Of a DNA stretch of 64,000 nucleotides, positions 56,301 through 63,310 are shown piece by piece. The stretch covers positions 1-64,000 of the forward strand of contig NZ_SUMC01000012.1 in NCBI RefSeq assembly GCF_005047355.1, in the 5' to 3' direction. A program made the translations under genes and the position numbers. The notes under the pieces were generated by a model that did no database searches, was not told where the DNA came from, and saw only the letters and a list, made by a program, of their open reading frames with translations. The stretch comes from Actinacidiphila oryziradicis. GTDB taxonomy: Bacteria; Actinomycetota; Actinomycetes; Streptomycetales; Streptomycetaceae. Every line of letters begins with the position of its first letter. Position 1 is the first letter of the stretch.

Positions 56301-56954
56301 TGGGACAAGGCGTACCTGCTGGCGCAGGAGCGCGAGATGCTCGGGTTGTACGTCTCGGACCACCCGCTCTTCGGCATCGAGCACATCCTCAACGACAAGA
56401 CCGATGCTGCCATCGCCGCGCTGGCGGGTGACTACCAGGACGGCGCGATCGTCACCATCGGTGGCATCATTTCGGGCCTCCAGCGGAAGATGACCAAGCA
56501 GGGCAACGCCTGGGCGATCGCCACGGTGGAGGACCTGGCTGGCTCGATCGACTGCATGTTCTTCCCAGCCTCCTACCAGTTGGTATCGACCCAGCTGGTC
56601 GAGGACGCGGTGGTCTTCGTCAAGGGCCGGCTCGACAAGCGCGAGGACATCCCGCGACTGGTCGCCATGGAGCTCATGGTCCCGGACCTCTCGGACGCCG
56701 GGACCAACGCCCCGGTGACGATCTCCATCCCGACGGTCAAGGTCACCCCGCCGCTCGTTGCCCGGCTCGGTGAGGTGCTGGCCAGCCACAAGGGCAACAC
56801 CGAGGTGCGTGTGAAACTCCAGGGAGTACGCAAGACCACCGTCCTGCGACTGGACCGGCACCGGGTCACCCCCGACCCGGCGCTCTTCGGAGACCTCAAG
56901 GCGCTGCTGGGGCCGGCTTGCCTCGGCACGGTGGCGCAGCAGCAGGCGGGCTGA
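53400..56954 (+). CDS. dnaE: DNA polymerase III alpha subunit DnaE
   Basis: The replicative polymerase subunit, 1184 residues. The N-terminal PHP domain begins FTHLHVHTQYSLLDGAARLK and has VAITDHGNLHG. The polymerase palm carries GPGRGSAAGSIVSYAMGITD and the catalytic acids MPDVDIDFDERRRGEV (near residue 416). The fingers and thumb follow (YRPGPMGMNSHINYA; AGYAFNKAHSAAYGLVSYWT), then a beta-clamp-binding segment EGQFDLFGG and an OB fold. The GTG at 53400 gives the usual V-T-D-Q-P-F-T-H-L-H-V-H start; the frame is open back to 53112 without family resemblance. A hairpin follows the stop. Confidence 0.98.
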   Translation: MTDQPFTHLHVHTQYSLLDGAARLKDMFKACNEMNMSHVAITDHGNLHGAYDFFHQAKAAGVTPVMGVEAYLAPESRRYNKPVKWGAPHQKRDDVSGAGAYTHMTIWARNKTGLHNLFRAQSRASFEGYFRKPRMDRELLSEYAEGLMGTTGCPSGEVSTRIRLGQMDEALKAAGEYQDIFGKENFFVEIMDHDIDIDRRARDGLMEVSKKLGAPFVVTNDSHYTYASESSAHDTLLCIQTGSNMSDPDRFKFDGSGYYLKSAAEMYAIDSSDTWQQGCRNSQLLIADRVEIDGMFESRNLMPRFEVPEGFTEITWFREEVAKGMRWRFPGGIPEDRQKLAEYEMNTIIEMGFPGYFLVVADFIMWAKNNGIAVGPGRGSAAGSIVSYAMGITDLDPVPHGLIFERFLNPERISMPDVDIDFDERRRGEVIRYVTEKYGSDKVAQIATYGTIKAKAAIKDSARVLGYPFSMGDRITKAMPADVLGKGIPLSGITDKNHPRYSEAGEVRAMYENEPDVTKVIDAAKGIEGLVRQMGVHAAGVIMSSEPLIDHVPIFSPKNDGAVVTQWDYPSCESLGLLKMDFLGLRNLTIMDDAVKSIKANKGIDIDLLSLPLDDPNTYALLARGDTLGVFQFDGGPMRSLLRMMKPDNFEDISAVSALYRPGPMGMNSHINYALRKNKQQDITPIHPELEEPLREVLEVTHGLIVYQEQVQKAAQILAGYSLGEADILRRVMGKKKKEELDKNFVFFQEGCKKNGYSDAAIQAVWDVLVPFAGYAFNKAHSAAYGLVSYWTAYLKANYPAEYMAGLLTSVKDDKDKMALYLNECRRMRIKVLPPDVNESNANFTPSGDDTIVFGLTAVRNVGANVVDSVVRSRKAKGKYNSFPDFLDKVEVVACNKRTVESLIKAGAFDELKHTRRGLTEHFETMIDNVVAVKRKEAEGQFDLFGGGDESDDTPGFGLDVVFSDIEWDKAYLLAQEREMLGLYVSDHPLFGIEHILNDKTDAAIAALAGDYQDGAIVTIGGIISGLQRKMTKQGNAWAIATVEDLAGSIDCMFFPASYQLVSTQLVEDAVVFVKGRLDKREDIPRLVAMELMVPDLSDAGTNAPVTISIPTVKVTPPLVARLGEVLASHKGNTEVRVKLQGVRKTTVLRLDRHRVTPDPALFGDLKALLGPACLGTVAQQQAG

Positions 56955-56970
56955 CGGGTAGCTGACGGGT

Positions 56971-57001
56971 AAGGGGCGCCACCAAAACAGTGGCGCCCCT
57001 T
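56971..57001. terminator. Terminator between dnaE and a small convergent gene
   Basis: A perfect 12-bp stem (AAGGGGCGCCAC at 56971-56982 with 56990-57001) has an A-rich loop (CAAAACA). Eight-base direct repeats CTGACGGGTA precede it. Confidence 0.88.
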
Positions 57002-57031
57002 ACCTCGGTCACTTCGCGGCGGTCACTCCGC

Positions 57032-57202
57032 TCAGTTGTGGCCGAATTTCTTCCCGCGCTTGTGGGAAGGCTGCTCCACGGAGCCGGGGATCGGCAGCCG
57101 CTCCTGGGTGGCAGTGCGGCTCTCGGACTGGTGCGGTTGCGATTCGGCGTCACGGCGTCGTTCCTGGCCGGTGCGTTCGCCACGGTTCTTGCTCTTGCCC
57201 AC
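57032..57202 (-). CDS. Small basic hydrophilic protein, 56 residues
   Basis: GTG 57202 with CAGGAGGCACG upstream opens V-G-K-S-K-N-R-G-E-R then TGQERRRDAESQPHQSESRT and ends PSHKRGKKFGHN. It is charged throughout and likely disordered. I recall similar short proteins beside dnaE in other streptomycetes but know no function. The longer frame from 57505 overlaps the NYN promoter region and is rejected. It converges on dnaE across the shared terminator. The 211 bases from here to the next gene hold divergent promoters without clear hexamers. Confidence 0.8.
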   Translation of the reverse strand: MGKSKNRGERTGQERRRDAESQPHQSESRTATQERLPIPGSVEQPSHKRGKKFGHN

Positions 57203-57413
57203 GATCGTGCCTCCTGGGGAAAAACTCGGACGAGGGGCTTCCCCAGGGTCGCACGGGAGTATGAAGGTCGCATTTCGGGCAGTTGATGGGTGAGACGCCC
57301 GGAAATACCGGGACCGCCACGCCGGTGATCGAGTTCCAGCTGATAACCCCTGCGCATTCGGGCAGACTCGGAGGAATATGCACGCCGGGGGGACGACCGG
57401 AAGAAGGTGCGAC

Positions 57414-58595
57414 ATGGACCGCTGCGTCGTCCTGGTGGACGCCGGGTACCTGCTGGGTGCAGCCGCGAGCCTGCTCGCAGGAGAGCCTTCCCGGTCCAGG
57501 ATCACCGTCGACCACCCCGCGATCGTGGCAGGGCTCCGCGAACGCGCCGAGCTGGAGACCGGGCAGCCGCTGCTGAGGATCTACTGGTTCGACGGCGCCC
57601 CCGACCGCGTACCGCAGCCCGAGCACCGGCGGCTGCGGGTCATGCCGCGGGTGACCGTACGGCTGGGCGCACTCACCCGAACGGACGGACGCTGGGCGCA
57701 GAAAGGCGTCGACGCCGCGATGCACGCCGAGCTGTCCGAGCTCGCCCGCAACCGGGCCTGCTCGGATGTGGTGCTGGTCACAGGCGACGGGGACCTGCTG
57801 CCCGGCATGATGTCGGCCAAGGAGCACGGGGTCGCCGTGCACCTCTGGGCGGTGCAGGCAGCCGACGGGGACTACAACCAGTCCGAGGACCTGGTCGCCG
57901 AGGCCGACGAGCGGCGTGTCCTCGACCGTGAGTGGATCACCCGGGCGATCCGGGCCCGGGAGATCGCCGTGGCCTGTGCCCCGCTCACCCCCCGCCCGGA
58001 GATCGCGGCGATCCTCTCCGCACCCCTGCCCGAGTCCTCCTCCGCCGAGAGCGTCAAGGCGCCGTCCCCGGCCAAGAACGGCTCCGCCTCCTCCGAGCAC
58101 GCCGCCATCGGCGGCAAGGGCGTCGTCCCCACGCCCAAGGACCTCGCCGGGCTCGGCCGCACCCAGGCCGCCTCCCAGGCCGCCCCCAACGCCACGCTGC
58201 GCTGGTCCTCCGAGAAGGGCATGGTCGCCTCGGAGACCGCCCCCGACCTCGGCCTCCCCACCCTCGCCCTGCTGACCAGCGCAGAGCAGCGCTGGGCCGA
58301 CCGCGAGGAGGACATCACCACCGTCAGCGGCGATCCCTTTGAGGTCGGCCAGGTCTTCGCCCGCCGCTGGATCGCCCGCCTCGCCGACCCCTCCCAGCTT
58401 CAACTCCTGTCCACCGAGTACCCCCGTATCCCACACCGCATCGACGGTGAGCTCCTCCGCTACGCCGCCCGCTTCGGGCTCCTCGCCCATAAGGACGACC
58501 AGATCGACGAGCACGACCGCTACGCCATCCGGGCCGGCTTCTGGCGGGAAGTCGATGCCCGCACCGTTGCCGAGCACGCCCCGGCGGCCGAATAA
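57414..58595 (+). CDS. NYN-domain (PIN-like) protein
   Basis: A 393-residue protein. The NYN nuclease-like domain (about 1-165) has the acidic positions in CVVLVDAGYLLGAA, QKGVDAAMHAELSELA and VVLVTGDGDLLPGMMSAKEH, all in PIN-fold order; it should cut or bind RNA. A long Ser/Pro/Ala linker (about 200-260) leads to a C-terminal helical domain (SGDPFEVGQVFARRWIARLA and RYAARFGLLAHKDDQIDEHD). The ATG at 57414 is preferred; M at 57378 lacks a ribosome site. The target RNA is unknown. An 8-bp tandem repeat follows the stop. Confidence 0.88.
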   Translation: MDRCVVLVDAGYLLGAAASLLAGEPSRSRITVDHPAIVAGLRERAELETGQPLLRIYWFDGAPDRVPQPEHRRLRVMPRVTVRLGALTRTDGRWAQKGVDAAMHAELSELARNRACSDVVLVTGDGDLLPGMMSAKEHGVAVHLWAVQAADGDYNQSEDLVAEADERRVLDREWITRAIRAREIAVACAPLTPRPEIAAILSAPLPESSSAESVKAPSPAKNGSASSEHAAIGGKGVVPTPKDLAGLGRTQAASQAAPNATLRWSSEKGMVASETAPDLGLPTLALLTSAEQRWADREEDITTVSGDPFEVGQVFARRWIARLADPSQLQLLSTEYPRIPHRIDGELLRYAARFGLLAHKDDQIDEHDRYAIRAGFWREVDARTVAEHAPAAE

Positions 58596-58598
58596 CCG

Positions 58599-58638
58599 GC
58601 TTGCCCGCTTGCCCGCTTGCCCGCTTGCCCGCTTGCCC
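58599..58638. repeat. Five tandem copies of GCTTGCCC
   Basis: Exactly five 8-bp units run from 58599 to 58638, three bases after the NYN stop. The unit number may vary between strains by slippage. It lies within the 105-base gap before the ABC transporter genes. Confidence 0.9.
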
Positions 58639-58700
58639 GCCGGACGGCGGAACAAGGGGCCGAGGCACGGGCGGCGGGCCGGGCGGGCTACTCTCGGCTC

Positions 58701-59732
58701 GTGAGCGCGCGCACCAGTCCGGGGGATCCGGCACCGGCGGTACCCGCGACTGTGCGCGGGGCGGTGGCGACTGTGCGCGGGCTGGTGAAGACGTACCCGG
58801 CGGTGCGGGGCCGGCGGGGTGCCGGGAGCCCGGAGGTACGGGCGAACGACGGCATCGACCTGGATGTTCGCGGCGGCGAGATCTTCGGCCTGCTCGGCCC
58901 GAACGGAGCCGGGAAGAGCACGCTGGTACGGCAGCTGACGGGCCTGCTCCGGCCGGACGCCGGAGCGATCGACCTGCTGGGCCACGATCTCGTACGCCAT
59001 CCGGACCGCGCCTCGCGGCTGGTCGGCTATCTGGGGCAGGAATCCTCCGCGCTGGACGAGCTGACGGTCGGGCTCGCCGCCGAGACGACCGGGCGGCTGC
59101 GCGGCATGGACGTCGCGACCGCCCGGGCGGAGCGGGACCACGTGCTCGCGGAGCTCGGGCTGGAAGGGCTCGCGGGGCGGCCGATCAAGCGCCTCTCGGG
59201 CGGGCAGCGGCGGCTGGCGTGCTTCGCCGCGACGCTGGTGGGGGACCGGCCGCTACTGGTGCTGGACGAGCCGACCACCGGCATGGACCCGGTGGCCCGG
59301 CGTGCGGTCTGGGCGGCGGTCGACCGGCGGCGGGCGGAGCGCGGGGTGACGGTGCTGCTGGTGACGCACAACGTGATCGAGGCGGAGACCGTTCTCGACC
59401 GGGTCGCGGTGATGGACGGCGGACGGGTGATCGCGTGCGACACCCCGGCCGGGCTGAAGGCCATGGTGGCCGATGAGGTCCGGCTCGATCTCGTATGGCG
59501 TGACCAGCCCCCGCTCGCGGTGCCGGCGATCGCCGCGCTGCGCGAGGAGGCCGCGGTCTCCGGGCGCCGCTGGACTCTGCGGCTGCCGCAGGCGCGGGCC
59601 CGTACGGTGGTGGCCGAGGTGACCGGCGGCCCGGCCTTCGCCGCGCTGGACGACTTCACACTCGCCACACCGAGCCTGGAGGACGTGTACCTCGCCCTCG
59701 GCGGCCGGCAGAAGGGACTGGTGAAGGCGTGA
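58701..59732 (+). CDS. ABC transporter ATP-binding protein (exporter type)
   Basis: A 343-residue ABC ATPase. Walker A is FGLLGPNGAGKSTLVRQLTG (near 66), the signature IKRLSGGQRRLACFAA (near 163), Walker B PLLVLDEPTTGMDPVARRAV, and the H-loop LLVTHNVIEAE. A C-terminal domain of about 100 residues (from DEVRLDLVWRDQP) is typical of DrrA/NodI-like exporters. GTG 58701 (V-S-A-R-T) follows TACTCT by 6 bases, so it may be leaderless. The next gene is its permease after 46 bases. The substrate is unknown; drug or lipid export is possible. Confidence 0.93.
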   Translation: MSARTSPGDPAPAVPATVRGAVATVRGLVKTYPAVRGRRGAGSPEVRANDGIDLDVRGGEIFGLLGPNGAGKSTLVRQLTGLLRPDAGAIDLLGHDLVRHPDRASRLVGYLGQESSALDELTVGLAAETTGRLRGMDVATARAERDHVLAELGLEGLAGRPIKRLSGGQRRLACFAATLVGDRPLLVLDEPTTGMDPVARRAVWAAVDRRRAERGVTVLLVTHNVIEAETVLDRVAVMDGGRVIACDTPAGLKAMVADEVRLDLVWRDQPPLAVPAIAALREEAAVSGRRWTLRLPQARARTVVAEVTGGPAFAALDDFTLATPSLEDVYLALGGRQKGLVKA

Positions 59733-59778
59733 CGGCTGCCCGCCGGAAATCAGGTTCGACGAACAGGAGCCGCGTAGC

Positions 59779-60627
59779 GTGAGCGTCATGTCATCTGCCG
59801 CCTCTGCCGCGTCCGCGGCCCTCTCCTTGCCCGTCGTGGCGGCCGGGACCGACCCGGGCCAGGGCGCGGCGCCGCTGGCGCCGCGGGCGCGGTTGCTGCC
59901 GGCGCTGGGAGCGGTGTACCGGGCGCAGCTGTCACGGGCCAGGGTCGCGCGGATACCGCTGCTGTTCGTGGCGACGTTCCAGTCCGTCGGGATCATGATC
60001 ATGATGCGGGGCGTGGTGGCCGGGGGATCGGCGTCGGCCGCGACCTCGGTGGTGGCCGGGTCCAGCGTGCTGGTCGTGGCGTTCGTGGCGCTGAATCTGC
60101 TGGCGCAGTACTTCGGGCAGCTACGGGCCTCCGGCGGCCTCGACCACTACGCGACGCTGCCGGTGCCCCCGGCGGCGGTGGTGCTGGGGACGGCGGGGGC
60201 GTACGCGTCGTTCACGGTGCCGGGGACGATCGCGACAGCGGCGGTGGGCTGCGCGCTGTTCCAGCTGCCGTTCGCGAATCTGTGGGTGCTCGGGGCGGTG
60301 ATCCCGCTGGCCGGGGCCGCGCTGGCGGGGCTGGGAGCGGCGCTGGGGCTGCTGGCGCCGCGCCAGGAGCTGGCGACGCTTTTCGGCCAGTTGGGTATGT
60401 CGGCGGCACTGCTGCTGGGCGTGCTGCCGGCCGGCAATCTGCCGGAGCCGGTGGCGTATGCGCGGGATCTTCTGCCGTCGACGTACGGTGTCGAGGCTTT
60501 CGCCCGTACTTTCGCGCCGCACCCGTACTGGGCGGCGGTCGTCGCCGATCTGGGGGTGTGCGCGGCGGTGGGAGTGCTCTCGCTGGCCGTGGCCACCTGG
60601 GCGTACCGCAGGGCCGCCTGCCGATGA
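59779..60627 (+). CDS. ABC-2 type transporter permease
   Basis: A 282-residue permease with six predicted membrane helices, for example IPLLFVATFQSVGIMIMMRG, SSVLVVAFVALNLLAQYF, TVPGTIATAAVGCALFQL and LGMSAALLLGVLPAG. The motif QLRASGGLDHYATLPVPPAA is typical of ABC-2 permeases. GTG 59779 lies 10 bases after AGGAG and is preferred to ATG 59788. It works with the ATPase just upstream. Confidence 0.9.
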   Translation: MSVMSSAASAASAALSLPVVAAGTDPGQGAAPLAPRARLLPALGAVYRAQLSRARVARIPLLFVATFQSVGIMIMMRGVVAGGSASAATSVVAGSSVLVVAFVALNLLAQYFGQLRASGGLDHYATLPVPPAAVVLGTAGAYASFTVPGTIATAAVGCALFQLPFANLWVLGAVIPLAGAALAGLGAALGLLAPRQELATLFGQLGMSAALLLGVLPAGNLPEPVAYARDLLPSTYGVEAFARTFAPHPYWAAVVADLGVCAAVGVLSLAVATWAYRRAACR

Positions 60628-60661
60628 CGCGGCAGACAGCGAGACCTGGCACGATGTCTGA

Positions 60662-61294
60662 GTGACCGCACCTCTGACGCCGCATGAACAGCCTTCCACG
60701 CCGTCGTACCCGTCGGCGTCCGGACTGCCCACCGAGGGCCTGACCGAGCAGGAGCGTATGGAGTTCGGCCCCGAGCTCAAGCGCGGCGCTCTGACCGCCC
60801 TCGTGGTCGCGGTGTGCGGGGTGGTGCTGGGACTGCTGTGGCTGTGGCTGGCGCCTCGTATTCCCCTGGTCTCCGACGGCAAGGCCGTCTACCTCAAGGA
60901 TTCCGAGGGTGAGCAGGCGGTCGGTGCCGACGGCACATTCGTGCTGCTCGGCCTCGGCATGGGCGCGCTGACCGCCCTCGTCGCCTTCTGGCGGTGCCGG
61001 CGCGGCGGCATCGGCATCGTCCTCGGCCTGGCGGTGGGCGGGGTGCTCGGCTCGCTGCTCGCCTGGCGCATCGGCGTCTGGCTCGGCCCCACCCAGGACA
61101 TCGTCGCGCACGCCAAGCAGGTCGGCGCCAAGAAGGTCTTCGACGGCCCGCTCGATCTCCAGGCCAAGGCTGCCCTCCTCGTCTGGCCGATCGCGGCGAC
61201 CCTCGCCCACCTGGGACTCACCACGGCCTTCGGCCCCCGCGATCCGCAGCCGCCGCAGGGCTGGGACGTCCCGCTACCGCCTCCGCCGCAGTAG
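60662..61294 (+). CDS. DUF2567-type membrane protein
   Basis: A 210-residue protein with four membrane helices (about 44-66, 92-108, 115-137 and 170-188) after a Pro/Ser-rich start. Landmarks are the LKRGALTALVVAVCGVVLG segment, and WLAPRIPLVSDGKAVYLKDS, which match DUF2567 as I recall it. The role is unknown; it follows the ABC exporter pair by 34 bases and may be co-transcribed. The end is remarkable: codons for WDVPLPPPPQ and the stop are part of a 57-bp unit repeated immediately downstream. Confidence 0.8.
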   Translation: MTAPLTPHEQPSTPSYPSASGLPTEGLTEQERMEFGPELKRGALTALVVAVCGVVLGLLWLWLAPRIPLVSDGKAVYLKDSEGEQAVGADGTFVLLGLGMGALTALVAFWRCRRGGIGIVLGLAVGGVLGSLLAWRIGVWLGPTQDIVAHAKQVGAKKVFDGPLDLQAKAALLVWPIAATLAHLGLTTAFGPRDPQPPQGWDVPLPPPPQ

Positions 61295-61373
61295 CCGCCC
61301 CGGCGCGCCTGCGGCTGCTGGGACGTCCCGCTACCGCCTCCGCCGCAGTAGCCGCCCCGGCGCGCCTGCGGCG
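61261..61373 (+). repeat. 57-bp near-perfect tandem duplication across a stop codon
   Basis: The unit beginning CTGGGACGTCCCGCTACCGC at 61261 starts again at 61318 and matches except at about one base. The first copy holds the last codons and stop of the DUF2567 gene, while the second is non-coding. The high identity implies a recent event. It opens the gene-free stretch 61295-61662. Confidence 0.95.
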
Positions 61374-61431
61374 GGCTTCCCCCACCCCGCCCCTTCCCGG
61401 CTGCCTCCGATTTGCGGCTGGCGCCGCGTGG

Positions 61432-61646
61432 GGGGGCTCCGCCCCCAGGCCCGCCCTCTACGCCCTCGGGCGTGGGGGGACCCCCAGGTCCTCAAACGCC
61501 GGACGGGCTGGATTGTGCTGGCGTTGTGGGCAGGCGTGCCGCAGCGCGAGCGAAGCGAGACGGTGGCACCTCCTGGGGGCACCTCCCGGCCGAAGGCTGG
61601 GGGAGGTAGCTGGGGGAGGGTGGGCACAACCCGGCCACCGGCCCGG
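61432..61646. repeat. Composite interspersed repeat, with copy C of the palindromic element
   Basis: Three blocks follow one another: GGGGGGCTCCGCCCCC with CTACGCCCTCGGGCGTGG (61432-61486); then GTCCTCAAACGCCGGACGGG and, inverted, the 52-bp element of window bases 6-57 at 61565-61616; then GGGGGAGGGTGGGCACAACC and CGGCCACCGGCCCG (to 61646). The two outer blocks match 10504-10596, where they adjoin directly. No gene lies here; hairpins may terminate DUF2567 and the converging small gene. Confidence 0.75.
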
Positions 61647-61662
61647 ACAGGACCGCGGCCGG

Positions 61663-61887
61663 CTACGCGGGAACCGAGCGGTTCCGTGCCGCGCCGGCGT
61701 ACCCCGCCCGGGGGACCTCCGCGGCAGCGGACGAGGCGGAGACGAAGCGGATCGAATGCTGGGGCGCCCGGTTCGCCTCCTCCAGCGCGGAGGCGACGAC
61801 GGCGGACGGGCCGAGGAGCACTGTGGCCAGTACGCCCGCGATGATTCCGCCGTCGCGCAGCAACGATCGCTTGTCCGGGTAACCCAT
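61663..61887 (-). CDS. Small membrane protein, 74 residues
   Basis: A 74-codon frame with a strong ribosome site (GAGGGAGAAGGTC before ATG 61887). The start MGYPDKRSLLRDGGIIAGVL leads into one membrane helix (about 13-32, ending in a GPSAVV turn); the rest is Ala/Ser/Arg-rich. I do not recognise the family. The signal-like N-terminus (KRSLLRDGG before the helix) could export it. It is oriented like the YbaK and LON genes upstream, separated from ybaK by 84 bases. Confidence 0.65.
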   Translation of the reverse strand: MGYPDKRSLLRDGGIIAGVLATVLLGPSAVVASALEEANRAPQHSIRFVSASSAAAEVPRAGYAGAARNRSVPA

Positions 61888-61971
61888 GACCTTCTCCCTC
61901 GGCCGAGTGCCTGATGGAGACGATCGTCGCCGACCCCGCTGTGCCGGTGCCCTGAGGTGTCTGTGGGCCTC

Positions 61972-62475
61972 CTACGAGGCGCGCGCGGCGCGGCCGATGG
62001 GCGCTGTGCCGGCCGAGGTGAGCTTCACCAGGTCCTGGGGGGCGAGTTCGACCTCCAGACCGCGTTTGCCCGCGGAGACGAAGACGGTGTCGTGGTCGAG
62101 GGCGGAGGAGTCGACGACCGTGCGCAGCTGCTTGCGCTGCCCCAGCGGTGAGATTCCGCCCCGTACATAGCCGGTGGTGCGTTCGGCGGCGGCGGGGTCG
62201 GCCATGGCGGCGCGCTTGCCGCCGGTGGCGGAGGCGAGGGCCTTGAGGTCCAGGGCCCCGGTGACGGGGACGACGGCGACGGCCAGCACACCGTCGATGT
62301 CGGCGACGAGCGTCTTGAAGACGCGCTCGGGGGCGGTGCCGAGGGCTTGGGCGGCCTCTTCCCCGTAGCTGGCAACGGCCGGATCGTGCTCGTAGGAGTG
62401 GAGGGTGAAGGCGGTGCCGGTCTTCTCCAGTACGACGGTGGCGGGGGTGCCGCCGGGGCGCTGCTTCTTGCCCAT
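61972..62475 (-). CDS. ybaK: YbaK-type Cys-tRNA(Pro)/Cys-tRNA(Cys) deacylase
   Basis: A 167-residue YbaK/ProX-fold editing protein that hydrolyses mischarged Cys-tRNA(Pro). It reads MGKKQRPGGTPATVVLEKTG, then HDPAVASYGEEAAQALG, the catalytic-type Lys in RVFKTLVADIDG, and TGYVRGGISPLGQRKQLRTV, a strong YbaK motif. The ATG at 62475 is preferred; a much longer frame to 63063 is shadow of the LON gene. It starts 16 bases after the LON-domain stop, so the two are probably one transcript. Confidence 0.93.
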   Translation of the reverse strand: MGKKQRPGGTPATVVLEKTGTAFTLHSYEHDPAVASYGEEAAQALGTAPERVFKTLVADIDGVLAVAVVPVTGALDLKALASATGGKRAAMADPAAAERTTGYVRGGISPLGQRKQLRTVVDSSALDHDTVFVSAGKRGLEVELAPQDLVKLTSAGTAPIGRAARAS

Positions 62476-62491
62476 CGGGCGGTACCTCCGG

Positions 62492-63202
62492 TCAGTTGGG
62501 GCTGGGGGCCTTCTGCGTGAGGTCAACGGCGGGGATGGTGCGGAGCTTGCTGATGACGGCGGCCTCGCGGCGCAGGAGCCGCAGTTCCTCGGCGAGCCGG
62601 GTGGCGGTGTCGGGCGCTTCGAGGAGGCGTTGCTTGGCCGGGGTGTCGAGGATGGTCGCCGCGGCGACGAGGTAGGACAGCACGGACGGCTCGTCGGGGA
62701 GCTCCGGGGCGCCGGCGAGGGTACGCTCGCGGGCTCCGGCCAGCCGCTTCTGGTACGTACGGAAGGCCCGGGCGACCCCGGCGGCGAGCGCGCCCGCACC
62801 TTCGCCGGAGTGCTCGGGGAGCTCTTCGACCTCGCCGACGAGATAGGGGCCGGTGGCGTCGATGGAGAGCACCCGGAAGCGGGTGGTGCCGGTGGCGACG
62901 ATTTCGTAGCCGCCGCCGGTCTCGTGTTCGCCGATGGTCGCGGCGTCGGCGGTGCAGCCGACGGTGAACAGGGCCTGGGCCGGATTCTCGCCGAAGCCCG
63001 CGGCGGCGTCGGTGGCGTCCTTCGGGGCGACTTCATGGCCGTCGCGGATGGCCACCACGCCAAAGACGCGAGGGGCGTCCTCGGGGAGCGCGATCAGGTC
63101 GCGGACGAGGGCGCGGTACCGCTCCTCGAAGATGCTCAGCGGCAGGACGAGGCCGGGGAACAGCACCGAGTTCAGCGGGAAAAGCGGAAGGCGAGCGGTC
63201 AC
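62492..63202 (-). CDS. LON substrate-binding domain protein
   Basis: A 236-residue stand-alone Lon N-terminal domain. The signature ARLPLFPLNSVLFPGLVLPL then SIFEERYRALVRDL opens it, and YEIVATGTTRFRVLSIDA is the second half-barrel; a helical tail follows. There is no ATPase or protease part. Such proteins may deliver or sort damaged proteins, which is not established. GTG 63202 is chosen because TAGGCT lies 7 bases before it (leaderless pattern); a start at 63229 is open but less likely. Confidence 0.9.
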   Translation of the reverse strand: MTARLPLFPLNSVLFPGLVLPLSIFEERYRALVRDLIALPEDAPRVFGVVAIRDGHEVAPKDATDAAAGFGENPAQALFTVGCTADAATIGEHETGGGYEIVATGTTRFRVLSIDATGPYLVGEVEELPEHSGEGAGALAAGVARAFRTYQKRLAGARERTLAGAPELPDEPSVLSYLVAAATILDTPAKQRLLEAPDTATRLAEELRLLRREAAVISKLRTIPAVDLTQKAPSPN

Positions 63203-63310
63203 AAACGGAAGCCTATGGCTTCGGGCCACATCGGCCGGAGCCAGCGGCCGGGGCCGGCGGCCGGGAACCGGTGTCCGCCGGAGCCGGACGGGCTCGCGCC
63301 GCCCGGACAG

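Noticed and set aside
58599..58638. Tandem 8-mers as a CRISPR array
   Set aside because: No spacers between the repeats, units are too short, and no cas genes are in the window.
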